DNA from: Asaia lannensis NBRC 102526
Lineage (GTDB): Bacteria > Pseudomonadota > Alphaproteobacteria > Acetobacterales > Acetobacteraceae
Direction: 5' to 3'
Assembly (NCBI RefSeq): GCF_024054035.1
Contig: NZ_JAMXQU010000011.1
Location: 53,574-117,573, forward strand
DNA length: 64,000 nucleotides
Part shown: piece by piece, positions 35,989 to 44,569 of the stretch
Numbering within the stretch: position 1 is the stretch's first letter
Layout: each line of letters begins with the position of its first letter
Translations under genes and position numbers: made by a program
Notes under the pieces: generated by a model
Seen by the model: only the letters and a program-made list of their open reading frames with translations
Database searches by the model: none
What the model was told of the DNA's origin: nothing

Positions 35989-36984
35989 TCAGGTGCAATT
36001 TCGGGCCGATGCAGCCGGAGCATTCTGTCTGGATCCCGACCTGTCCCGCAAGGCTTTGACCACGGATTGCACTGTCGCGAGAATAGTCTCGCGAAGCCAT
36101 CGGTGAACCGGGTCATTATCCAGCCTCGGATGCCATGCCTGAAAACTGACGAGATCGGGCAGTGGAAACGGAAAGGCGAAGGCGCGGGCCCCGATAGCCT
36201 CGAGTGGCAGGCGCCGAATGATGATTTCTGGCAGGGGCAGGATCATGTTCGTTTCGCGCATGGTCTCGATCATGGCGTAATCGCTGGGGACGACAAGTGC
36301 GATACGCCTCTCCAGACCGTATTTCTCGGCAAGGATTGCATCGATCGGCCCATGAGCACGGCCCTTGCGGGAGGTAGTGATGTGATCGTAGGCGACCAGC
36401 GTCTCGGGGGTGATTTCCTGATCGAGGATCGGGTGTCCTGCGCGGACTACGGCCTCGAACCGGGTCTGGAACAGGGTTTGCTTCTTGATCTCGGGCAGCA
36501 GGTCTTCGGTGGCACCGATATAGAGGTCGATCGTGCCACGCCTGAGCGCGTCTCCGATTGAATCCTCTGTCTCGGGTGAGAAAACGAGCTGGCAGCGCGG
36601 GCAGGACTCCCTGAGTTTCTCGGCGATGGCGCTGCCGAAAGCCCCAATAAAAAGGTCGCGCGCGCGGATCGTGAAATGCGGGGCGATCTGCGACAGATCC
36701 AGCTGAGCGCGTGCGCTGACAAGTGCTTCTGCTTCGGCCAGAACTGTTTGCACTCTGCCTAGTAGATCGGCGGCGAAGGGCGTTGGAACCAGTTGTCTGC
36801 CGGAGAGTACCAGCAAGGGATCTCCGAAAAGGGTGCGCAGTGAGGCGAGGTGGCGGCTTGCGGCGGCTTCGCTCACCCTGAGTCTTCTGGCGGCGCGCGT
36901 AACGCTTTCCTCCTCCAGCAGAACCTGAAGCCAGCGGAGATGATCGAGCGAATAACCGCGTTTGGCAGGCAGGTTTCTGGTCAC
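35989..36984 (-). CDS. LysR-family transcriptional regulator
   Basis: 331 residues starting at GTG 36984. The N-terminal winged HTH (residues 12-70) reads LRWLQVLLEEESVTRAARRLRVSEAAASRHLASLRTLFGDPLLV. A two-lobed periplasmic-binding-like effector domain follows (about 100-310). It is divergent from the efflux operon (141-base gap), the usual place for a LysR regulator of its neighbour. It also lies 147 bases upstream of sldB on the same strand. Effector unknown. Confidence 0.9.
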   Translation of the reverse strand: MTRNLPAKRGYSLDHLRWLQVLLEEESVTRAARRLRVSEAAASRHLASLRTLFGDPLLVLSGRQLVPTPFAADLLGRVQTVLAEAEALVSARAQLDLSQIAPHFTIRARDLFIGAFGSAIAEKLRESCPRCQLVFSPETEDSIGDALRRGTIDLYIGATEDLLPEIKKQTLFQTRFEAVVRAGHPILDQEITPETLVAYDHITTSRKGRAHGPIDAILAEKYGLERRIALVVPSDYAMIETMRETNMILPLPEIIIRRLPLEAIGARAFAFPFPLPDLVSFQAWHPRLDNDPVHRWLRETILATVQSVVKALRDRSGSRQNAPAASARNCT

Positions 36985-37125
36985 GGGGGCCGACCCTCCA
37001 GGGATTGCATGGAATGAAAAGGATCTGCCTGATCCTTACGCTAACTGGAAGGATTCTTTTCACGGATTAAGGGTTATTGAGGCTGGGGGGCGAGGCTAGA
37101 GACCGGGCGGAGAGGATGTCGCCCC

Positions 37126-38730
37126 ATGATTGCACCCAAGAAGCAGGATTCAAGGATCCTGCCACCTATGGCGGCCACGCCCCCCTTCGGGTTCAGAACG
37201 ATCATCGGGTGTCTGGGCATGTTGCTGGCCGTGCATGTCGCGGGGTTCAATGAACATGTTACAGAGCTTGGCCTGCCCGATCTTCGCGGCGCCATGCATC
37301 TTGGTCACGACGAAGGCGCATGGTTCATCTCGATCTACGAGGCCTTCAATATTGCGGCGATGGCCTTCACGCCGTGGTTCTACATCACATTCTCGATCTA
37401 CCGCTTTGCGCTGTTCATGACGGCAGCGCTGGCCCTGTTGTCCCTGCCGTTGCCGTTCATGACCGATATGGTCCCGATCGGTATTCTTCGTGCCATGCAG
37501 GGGCTTAGCGCCGGGTGTCTTCCGCCCATCCTCATGACCGTCATGCTCAAATATCTCCCGCCGCCGCTCAAGGTCTTCGGCATCGGCGGTTACGCCATGA
37601 GTGCGACCTTCGGCCCCAATCTGGGTATGCCTTTCGAAGCCCTGCTCTTCGAACGGTTCGGCTGGCACTGGCTCTACTGGGAGGTGTTACCGCTCGGTGC
37701 GGTCGCGCTCGCCATGATCGCCTGGGGATTGCCGCAGGACCCCTTCCAGCTTTCGCGTTTTCGCAGCTTCAACTGGCGCGGATTTCTGATCGGCGCGCCC
37801 TCCATCCTGTGCGTCGTGACGGTTCTCTATCAGGGGGACCGGCTCGACTGGTTCCGCTCACCTCTCATCACCCATCTGACATTCTGGGGTGGGGCGTTCT
37901 TCCTCGGGTTTCTGATCCATGAATGGCATCACCATAGCCCGTTCTTCCGGCTGCAATACTGGAAGAGCCGCAATATCACGATGTCCCTGCTGTCACTCGT
38001 GGCGGTACTGATCGTCTGTGCCCTGATGAATGAAGTCACGACGACGTTTCTTGAGGAGATCAAGGGATATCGCCCCATTCAGGCCGCTCCAGTTTCCCTG
38101 ACCGTGGCTCTGCCCCAGCTTGTCGTGCTGCCGTTGGTTGCCGCGCTGTGCAACATACGTCGGGTCGATTGCCGGTGGGTGCTCGGGATCGGTATGGCGC
38201 TTCTCGGATTTTCCGCCTGGCTTGGACTAGGCCTGACATCCGAATGGGTGCGCGACAATTTCTATGTCATTCAGGCGCTTCAGATCTTCGGTCAGCCCAT
38301 GGTGGTCATTCCGGTTCTGATGTTGGCCACTCTGGCGCTTGGCCCGAGCGACGGCCCCTTTATTTCGGGCATGGTCAACATGCTCAAGGGCATGGCCAAT
38401 GCTCTCGCATTCGCCCTGTTCTCGACCCTGCTGCGCCGCCGCGAGCACTATCATTCGACCATGCTGCTGGATCATCCTCACATGACGCAGGGCTTCGACG
38501 GGGCCGATGCGCTGCACAGCTTGCATGAAATGCTGTCAGCGCAGGCGCTGGTGCTCTCCCTGGTCGATATCCTGCTCGTGGTGGTCGTGATCTGCGCCGT
38601 TTTCGTGGTGCTGACAGCCGTGCTTCCCGGTCGCGTCTATCCCCCCGGGAAAGCACCCTCCAGTCCCAAGCCCGCGCAGCCTGCCGCATCTGCACGGCAG
38701 CCCGAAAACTCCCCTCTCGCAATACAGTAA
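37126..38730 (+). CDS. MFS drug efflux transporter, DHA2/EmrB type
   Basis: 534 residues, about 14 membrane helices. Early LPDLRGAMHLGHDEGAWFISIYEAFNIAAMAF resembles the TM1-2 loop of EmrB-like DHA2 transporters; ILRAMQGLSAGCLPPILMTVML corresponds to the motif before TM5 and SATFGPNLGMPFEALLFERFGWHWLYW to the TM5-6 region. It exports toxic compounds using the proton gradient, working with the next two genes as an envelope-spanning pump. Substrate unknown. Confidence 0.9.
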   Translation: MIAPKKQDSRILPPMAATPPFGFRTIIGCLGMLLAVHVAGFNEHVTELGLPDLRGAMHLGHDEGAWFISIYEAFNIAAMAFTPWFYITFSIYRFALFMTAALALLSLPLPFMTDMVPIGILRAMQGLSAGCLPPILMTVMLKYLPPPLKVFGIGGYAMSATFGPNLGMPFEALLFERFGWHWLYWEVLPLGAVALAMIAWGLPQDPFQLSRFRSFNWRGFLIGAPSILCVVTVLYQGDRLDWFRSPLITHLTFWGGAFFLGFLIHEWHHHSPFFRLQYWKSRNITMSLLSLVAVLIVCALMNEVTTTFLEEIKGYRPIQAAPVSLTVALPQLVVLPLVAALCNIRRVDCRWVLGIGMALLGFSAWLGLGLTSEWVRDNFYVIQALQIFGQPMVVIPVLMLATLALGPSDGPFISGMVNMLKGMANALAFALFSTLLRRREHYHSTMLLDHPHMTQGFDGADALHSLHEMLSAQALVLSLVDILLVVVVICAVFVVLTAVLPGRVYPPGKAPSSPKPAQPAASARQPENSPLAIQ

Positions 38731-38743
38731 CGGAAATCTCCTC

Positions 38744-39820
38744 ATGGCTTACAAGAAACCGCTCCTGTTTGCGGGATGCACTGCGCTTGTCCTGACCGGT
38801 CTCGCCTGGAGCGCAGATCGCTTCTTCGTCGGCGACGGGCGTCATCAATCGACCAATGATGCGTATATCACCGCCGATTTCACGCGGGTGGCGCCCAAGG
38901 TCGCCGGGCGGATAGACAGCGTGCCTGTTGCGGACAATCAGAAGGTGCGGGCGGGCGACGTTCTGGCGCACATCGAAGACGATGATTATCGTACGGCCCT
39001 CGATACGGCTCGGGGCAAGCACCGTGCCGCGCAGGCCGATACCGTCAATCTCGCAGCAGCGCAGCAGCGCCAGTCGGCCCTGATCGACGCGGCACTTTCC
39101 ACGATCGAGGCCGATGAGGCCGCCCTGCTTTTCGCGCGGCAGAATGCGGCCCGCTACCGCGCGCTTTCAGCAGGGGGAGCGAGCACGATCGAGCAGCAGC
39201 AGGGGGCCGAGGACCGTCAGCGCGAGGCTGTTGCGCGGCTGGCGCGTGACAAGGCGGCTGTGAATGCCAATCGCGCCGGGCTCGCCGTACTCGCTGCAGA
39301 AAGCGAGCGTGCACAGGGTGTCCTGATCCAGACGCGAAGCCTCGTGCGGCAAGCTGAACTCGATCTGTCCTATTGCACCATCACGGCCCCGGTCGATGGG
39401 GTAGTCGGGGCGCGCGACGTGCGTGTCGGTATGTATGTCCACCCCGGTACCGGGCTTCTGGCTGTCGTGCCGGTGCGTCAGGCCTATGTGATTGCCAATT
39501 TTCAGGAAACGCAGATGGCCCATATGCAGACGGGGCAGAAAGCCGAGATTCGGGTCGACAGCTTTCCCGATGCGGTGCTCCATGCCCATGTCGATAGTGT
39601 GGCACCGGCGACAAATGTGGCCTTCGCCGTGATCCAGCCGGACAACGCGACCGGCAACTTCACAAAGGTAGTGCAGCGCGTCCCGGTAAAGCTGGTTTTT
39701 GATGACGGGCAGCCTCTGGCACGGCGTGTTCGTGTCGGTATGTCCGTCGAGGCCATGATCGATACGGCCTCGCCGCGAGACGGCGCTCATGGCACCGATG
39801 CGCGTTTCGTGTGGGAGTGA
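38744..39820 (+). CDS. HlyD/EmrA-family membrane fusion protein
   Basis: 358 residues: one N-terminal membrane anchor (about 7-24), a biotinyl-lipoyl-like segment TRVAPKVAGRIDSVPVADNQKVRAGDVLAHIEDDDY, a long alpha-hairpin (about 80-205), then the second lipoyl half and beta-barrel CTITAPVDGVVGARDVRVGMYVHPGTGLLAVVP. It links the inner-membrane EmrB-like pump to the outer-membrane channel through the periplasm. The ATG comes 13 bases after emrB. Confidence 0.92.
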   Translation: MAYKKPLLFAGCTALVLTGLAWSADRFFVGDGRHQSTNDAYITADFTRVAPKVAGRIDSVPVADNQKVRAGDVLAHIEDDDYRTALDTARGKHRAAQADTVNLAAAQQRQSALIDAALSTIEADEAALLFARQNAARYRALSAGGASTIEQQQGAEDRQREAVARLARDKAAVNANRAGLAVLAAESERAQGVLIQTRSLVRQAELDLSYCTITAPVDGVVGARDVRVGMYVHPGTGLLAVVPVRQAYVIANFQETQMAHMQTGQKAEIRVDSFPDAVLHAHVDSVAPATNVAFAVIQPDNATGNFTKVVQRVPVKLVFDDGQPLARRVRVGMSVEAMIDTASPRDGAHGTDARFVWE

Positions 39821-39825
39821 GGGAG

Positions 39826-41325
39826 ATGAGACATTTGTCCCGCACGATAGCGCTCAGCCTTTTCCTGATCCTCGGGGGCTGTTCGGTCGGTCCCGATTTC
39901 CATAAACGTGACCCGGTGGCAGCGTCTCACTGGCATGAAAGTGTGACCCCCCGGAAAAGCCATCCGGATGAAACTGCGCCGATCGAGGCACAATGGTGGA
40001 AGCTCTACAAGGACCCTGTGCTGACGGCACTTGAGCAGGATGTGCTCGATGCCAATCTCGACCTCAGGGAAGCGGCGCTTCATTTCGAACAGAGTCGCGC
40101 CGAGCGCAGGATCGCAGCCGCGGCGCGTCTGCCCCAGATGCAGGGCGCCAGCTCTTATGCGCGCGAGCGCGCCAGTACGAATGGCATCCTGGGCCTGCTC
40201 GGCACGGAAGGGGACCGCGACCCGGCACAGATTGCAGATGGAACACAGGGGTTTGGGCCCGCTGCTGCAGCCGGGCCGAAAGGTAATCCTTCCTTCAACC
40301 TGCCCCAGTACGGGCTCAGTGCGTCGTGGGAGGTCGATCTGTGGGGGCATGTGCGCCGTCAGGTCGAGGCCGCGACAGCCTCCATGCAGGCAATGCGCGA
40401 GATGCAGCGCGATACGCTGGTTTCGCTCATGGCGGAGACCGCCCAGAACTATATTGCTCTGCGCAATGTGCAGGCTCAGACCGAGATTACCCGACAGAGT
40501 CTGGATATCGCTCGTCACAGTGTCGATCTGACCGTCTTGCGTGTGACCCAGGGTACGGCGACAAAACTCGACCTGGCCTATGCGCGTGGTCAGTTGCACG
40601 GTTTCGAGGCCCGTTTGCCGCAACTGCATCGTGAAGAAGTCCATCTTCTCAATGCCCTGGCGTTTCTGATGGCACGCGAACCGGGAACCCTGTCATGGCG
40701 TCTTGCAGGTACGGGCAATATTCCACCGCTCCCTGAAACCATTCCGGTTGGATTGCCCTCGGAGCTTGCCGAGAGACGCCCGGATATACGGGCAGCCCAG
40801 GCGCGTCTGCATGCAGCGACGGCTACGATCGGGGTTGCTGTGGCTGATTTCTTTCCGCGTATCACGTTGTCCGGCAGTCTGGATGTCCAGGCGCTTCAGT
40901 TCAGCGGCCTCGGGTCATGGGCATCACGTCAGTATGGTTTTGGTCCGACCATGACCATTCCGCTGTTCGAGGGCGGAAAGCTTGCCGGGCAACTTGCCTT
41001 GCGCAGGCTTCAGCAGAAAGAAGCGGCCATCGCGCTCCAAAGAACGGTTCTTCACGCATGGGAGGAGGTCGATGATGCCATGGCCGATCTGGGCACAGCC
41101 CAGGAGCGCCACGATCGACTGGCTGAGGCGGTCACTGAAAGTGAGACCGCCGTGCGGGTGGCGCAGTTGCAGTATGCCCAGGGGGCCGGTGACTTTCTCA
41201 ACGTTCTGACGACGCAGAATGGGCTGCTTGAGAGCCGGAGCGCACTCTCGGATGCGCGGGCTGAAGTCTCGGTCTCGATGGCGCGGCTTTATCGCGCCCT
41301 GGGAGGCGGCTGGACGCGAACTTAG
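39826..41325 (+). CDS. NodT-family outer-membrane efflux lipoprotein
   Basis: 499 residues from ATG 39826. Lipoprotein signal with lipobox ILGGC (Cys about 21), then two TolC-like repeats: the ALEQDVLDANLDLREAALHFEQSRAERRIAAAARLPQM helix and the later LPSELAERRPDIRAAQARLHAATATIGVAVADFFPRITLSG. It forms the outer-membrane exit duct for the EmrAB-like pump. It starts 5 bases after the fusion-protein stop; a terminator follows. Confidence 0.92.
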   Translation: MRHLSRTIALSLFLILGGCSVGPDFHKRDPVAASHWHESVTPRKSHPDETAPIEAQWWKLYKDPVLTALEQDVLDANLDLREAALHFEQSRAERRIAAAARLPQMQGASSYARERASTNGILGLLGTEGDRDPAQIADGTQGFGPAAAAGPKGNPSFNLPQYGLSASWEVDLWGHVRRQVEAATASMQAMREMQRDTLVSLMAETAQNYIALRNVQAQTEITRQSLDIARHSVDLTVLRVTQGTATKLDLAYARGQLHGFEARLPQLHREEVHLLNALAFLMAREPGTLSWRLAGTGNIPPLPETIPVGLPSELAERRPDIRAAQARLHAATATIGVAVADFFPRITLSGSLDVQALQFSGLGSWASRQYGFGPTMTIPLFEGGKLAGQLALRRLQQKEAAIALQRTVLHAWEEVDDAMADLGTAQERHDRLAEAVTESETAVRVAQLQYAQGAGDFLNVLTTQNGLLESRSALSDARAEVSVSMARLYRALGGGWTRT

Positions 41326-41336
41326 CCGGGTCAGGT

Positions 41337-41367
41337 GCGACGGCCCCTGAGGCCGCCGCGCCTTTTT
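41337..41367 (+). terminator. Terminator of the efflux operon
   Basis: GCGACGGCC (41337-41345) pairs with GGCCGCCGC (41351-41359), 8 of 9 positions, and CTTTTT ends at 41367. It overlaps the end region of the convergent lipoprotein gene and may serve both. Confidence 0.6.
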
Positions 41368-41368
41368 C

Positions 41369-42499
41369 TCAGCCTGCGGGGATCGTGATCACGGCACCCG
41401 GCGAATGGCTGGTGGCAGCGAGGGCCGCGAGGATCTGCATCATGGTGAAGCTCAGCTTGCTGCGGAAATCGTCATCGCTGATCCAGTACCAGCGGCCCCG
41501 GTAGCGCACGGCGTCGTAGTTGTGATCCGGAGCCGACTTGCCTGAGTGAATAACCACATCGGGGCGTGTTTCGATACCGACCGGGCTGATTGTGGGCAGG
41601 GTACGACCCGCCTTGATGTCCTCTTCGGGAATTTCCATTTCATAGGCGATCTGGGACAGCATGGCGAACATCGAGCGTGTCAGAATGGCTATCTGTCCGG
41701 CCACTTTCGGATAGGGGCCATAGACGATCTCGGCTTCTTCGGCGTGAGGGTCGAGATGAAGCAGGCGCCGCACTTCGGCCTGGATGGTCGTCAGGGCCGG
41801 ATCGGATGTGGCTGTCAGTACCAGATAGGCATGTTCGGGCTGTGTGCCCGAGGGCTTGTTGGCCGATCCGGAAGGCGGCTGGTCGCCTGTCGGTTTGGCG
41901 GCATCCGTCGATATACGTATGGTCATGGCGCCGGCGACCTGCAACTGACGCAGATCGTGCAGAAGCAGATAGAAGCGCACCGATCCGCCACCTGTCGGCC
42001 CGGCACCCAGGGCGCGCACATTCGATAACCCGTCGATCGACTGTGCCGTCAGCCGTAGCAGCGTATCGATGGGCAGGCCGCCAAGACTGAGCGGCATGAT
42101 GACCACAGGTGAGATCGGACGGATGACGTTCTCGGCATATTGCTGTCCGGTTTCGGGCTGGTAGGTAAATGTCGGGCTTTCCTGCAACGTGGCTGTGCTG
42201 CTTCCAAACAGATAGCTGCCTATGCCCGAGGGAAAGGCGTTGAAACCGCCATTGATCGAGCGATTGAGCTGATAGCCTGCAATGACCTGGGTCGTGTCCA
42301 GAAAGGTTGGGGGGTCGGCATAGCGTATGCGGATGATGTTGAGCAGCATTGCATGTTTTTCTGCCTCGCCCAGCGCACGCGAATAGTCGAGCTGATCGTG
42401 GGACAGGCGTGACGGGCCGATCGTGATGCAGCCCGAGAGCAGGGAGGTCAGGGCGATTGCGACGAGTCCTGCGCCACGGGTCATGAAACCATGACGCAT
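41369..42499 (-). CDS. Putative lipoprotein of unknown function
   Basis: 376 residues if translation starts at ATG 42499, which leaves a compact lipoprotein signal (LVAIALTSLLSGC, Cys about 23). Upstream in-frame ATGs at 42580 and 42688 would place 27-63 extra residues before it. The mature part has RALGEAEKHAMLLNIIRIRYADPPTFLDTTQVIAGY near the N-terminus, a disordered Pro/Ser/Gly stretch (about residues 210-225) and DAVRYRGRWYWISDDDFRSKLSFTMMQILAALA near the end. Family not recognised with confidence. Probably periplasm-facing membrane lipoprotein. Confidence 0.65.
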   Translation of the reverse strand: MRHGFMTRGAGLVAIALTSLLSGCITIGPSRLSHDQLDYSRALGEAEKHAMLLNIIRIRYADPPTFLDTTQVIAGYQLNRSINGGFNAFPSGIGSYLFGSSTATLQESPTFTYQPETGQQYAENVIRPISPVVIMPLSLGGLPIDTLLRLTAQSIDGLSNVRALGAGPTGGGSVRFYLLLHDLRQLQVAGAMTIRISTDAAKPTGDQPPSGSANKPSGTQPEHAYLVLTATSDPALTTIQAEVRRLLHLDPHAEEAEIVYGPYPKVAGQIAILTRSMFAMLSQIAYEMEIPEEDIKAGRTLPTISPVGIETRPDVVIHSGKSAPDHNYDAVRYRGRWYWISDDDFRSKLSFTMMQILAALAATSHSPGAVITIPAG

Positions 42500-42760
42500 C
42501 GCGACAAGATGCCGGGCAATGAGGCGTGGGAATGCACCGGACACGGATATTGTCGGGCGGGAGAGAGAAGGAATGCTCATGGGTGTTACCGGCTTAGCCC
42601 ATCCGCAAGCAGGGTTGCCAGCCCGGAATGATCGTCCGTAACGACCGTCCGGGATGAGCAGTGGTGGCTTCGGGGGACGAAGCGACAAACGCCGTACAGA
42701 TCAGCTTGCCGATCTGACGTGGCACGGGCGAGCGTACAGGGGAACCCATGATATGCCTAT

Positions 42761-43609
42761 TCATGAAGTTTCCAGCGCATGAATGGCGGCCAGTCCTTCG
42801 CGATAGCTCGGATAGAGCCATTCGCGGCCCAGAGCCTGCTGGGTCAGGACGCTATCGACCACACGTCGCTCGGACCAGAAACTGCGCGCCATGGGGCTGA
42901 GTTCGTTCCAGGCCTGCTCAAGAGTGAGTCTGCGCGGGAGAGGGTAGTTGCCGAGGCGGGCTGCCTCTTCGAAGACATCGGCCTGGGGGCTGGGGCAGTC
43001 ATCGACGAAGTTCAGGAATCGGCACGATGCAGCTCTGGACGTGTGTATGGCGGCCATGGTGGCGCCTGCAATATCGTCACGATGGATGCGACTGAACAGA
43101 TGATCCGGGGCATCGATCAGTCTTGCCTTGCCCGAGCGCAACGTATCGAAAGCAGAGCGACCGGGGCCGTAAATCCCACCCAGACGCATGATGTCGCAGG
43201 CAATTCCTTTATCCCTTGCGAGACTCTGCCAGTCCTGCTCCGCCTGAACGCGCGCCCTGCTGCGGGTCTGACCGGGGGCAACCGGCGTGGCTTCGTTCAC
43301 ATGAGCGCCCTGCCTGTCACCATAGACACCGGTCGTGGAATAATAACCCAGCCATTGCAAAGCCTTTGAACCGGCCAGAAGCGTACCATAACGGAGGAAA
43401 GCAGGATCGCCCGTTTCATCGGGAGGCACGCTGACAAGAACATGGGTGGCCTGACCGAGTTCAGCCTCGACCCCGTCGAAAGCGCGCAGCCTGGAGTCTG
43501 CATCGGGCTGTCGTTTCGTGCCTGTCACGGTCCAGCCAAGGACAAGGGCCTCGGGCGCAACGGCGCTGGCTGAATAGCCCTGACCCAGAATAACGAGGTG
43601 AGGTGGCAT
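42761..43609 (-). CDS. NAD-dependent epimerase/dehydratase-like SDR protein (YeeZ-like)
   Basis: 282 residues from ATG 43609 with GGGAG 5 bases upstream. Atypical extended SDR: VILGQGYSASAVAPEAL is the nucleotide-binding loop, VLVSVPPDETGDP a central strand, LGYYSTTGVYGDRQGAHVNE the region where the Ser/Thr-Tyr active residues sit, and IMRLGGIYGPGRS and FSRIHRDDIAGA complete the pattern. Substrate unknown; proteins of this group are cytosolic. Confidence 0.8.
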   Translation of the reverse strand: MPPHLVILGQGYSASAVAPEALVLGWTVTGTKRQPDADSRLRAFDGVEAELGQATHVLVSVPPDETGDPAFLRYGTLLAGSKALQWLGYYSTTGVYGDRQGAHVNEATPVAPGQTRSRARVQAEQDWQSLARDKGIACDIMRLGGIYGPGRSAFDTLRSGKARLIDAPDHLFSRIHRDDIAGATMAAIHTSRAASCRFLNFVDDCPSPQADVFEEAARLGNYPLPRRLTLEQAWNELSPMARSFWSERRVVDSVLTQQALGREWLYPSYREGLAAIHALETS

Positions 43610-43664
43610 GAAAGCTCCCATTCGCGCTTGACCGCTGACGCTGTGCCGCGCCAATCACGGATGT

Positions 43665-44465
43665 ATGAAACATGCTTTTGGTGCCTTGGCGATAGGGAGC
43701 AGTCTGTGGGCGGGGCCGGTTCTGGCCTATGCGCCGCCGCAAAATCTTGCCCAGTGCATGGCGCCCCTGCCGGATACCCCCGATCTCGTTGAGGAAACGG
43801 CACAGAACTGGCTGCATCACGGTGGTGGGCGGGATGCACATGAGTGTCTTGCCCAGGCCGAACTGGCTCTTGGGGCGTATCGCGATGCCGCGGCAGAGTA
43901 TGAAACCCTTTCCCTGCCCCTGTCGAAAGCCCAGGGCGGGCAGGTTCTTTCGCCTTCCGAAAGGGCGCGTCATGCGGTCTTTGCTGAGCAGGCTGCCGGG
44001 GCCTGGTTACTGGCGGGAGATGGAAAGGCAGCGGAGCACGCGTCGCGTCTGGCTCTGGCGGCGGAACCTGCACGTCTGGGGTTAAGGGTTTTGCTGGCAC
44101 GCAGCCTGTCCATGCAGGGACATTTTGCCGAGAGTATCGAGGCTCTTGGGGCATTGCCGGAGGCTCGGGCTCCCGCAGGGTCTGTCGACCCGTTTCTCGT
44201 CCGGGCTCTTGTCGTGCGTGCCACAGCCTATCGCTATCTGGGTCAGAACGCCAAAGGCATGGCCGATGTGAATCAGGCCCTTGTCCTGTCGCCTGACGAT
44301 ATCGATGCCCTGCTCGAACGTGGCATTCTCAATGTCAGACTGATGCAATATGCCCGCGCACGCGGTGACTGGGACCGTGTCATTGCTCTCGCCCCGGATG
44401 GGCATGAGGCCTATCTGGCCCGACAGGACGAAGCCGTTCTCGATGCCGATCCCGATCAGGACTGA
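43665..44465 (+). CDS. Exported TPR-like protein of unknown function
   Basis: 266 residues with an N-terminal signal (residues 1-22, FGALAIGSSLWAGPVLA). Helix-pair repeats follow: AELALGAYRDAAAEYETLSL, ARSLSMQGHFAESIEALGALP, ATAYRYLGQNAKGMADVNQALVLSPDDIDALLERG and LMQYARARGDWDRVIALAPDG, all with TPR spacing. Likely a periplasmic scaffold or binding protein; partner unknown. It is divergent from the SDR-like gene and followed by a perfect tandem repeat. Confidence 0.75.
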   Translation: MKHAFGALAIGSSLWAGPVLAYAPPQNLAQCMAPLPDTPDLVEETAQNWLHHGGGRDAHECLAQAELALGAYRDAAAEYETLSLPLSKAQGGQVLSPSERARHAVFAEQAAGAWLLAGDGKAAEHASRLALAAEPARLGLRVLLARSLSMQGHFAESIEALGALPEARAPAGSVDPFLVRALVVRATAYRYLGQNAKGMADVNQALVLSPDDIDALLERGILNVRLMQYARARGDWDRVIALAPDGHEAYLARQDEAVLDADPDQD

Positions 44466-44473
44466 ACGACATT

Positions 44474-44537
44474 CTTTTCGATCGTGCTTCTCCTGTTCCG
44501 ACCGCCTTTTCGATCGTGCTTCTCCTGTTCCGACCGC
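44474..44537 (+). repeat. Perfect 32-base tandem duplication
   Basis: The block from CTTTTCGATCGTG to TTCCGACCGC at 44474-44505 is repeated without mismatch at 44506-44537. It lies between the TPR-like gene and the convergent ribokinase gene, outside any coding region. Confidence 0.9.
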
Positions 44538-44569
44538 TGAGATTTTCGTCGTTCCCGTTATCCCGCCCG

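Noticed and set aside
36985..37125. Possible riboswitch or attenuator upstream of the EmrB-like gene
   Set aside because: No extended pairing or T-run was found in the 141-base divergent gap; LysR control is a sufficient explanation.
44474..44537. Whether the 32-base duplication is the start of a CRISPR array
   Set aside because: The copies are directly adjacent with no spacer and there are only two, with no cas genes. It is a simple tandem duplication.
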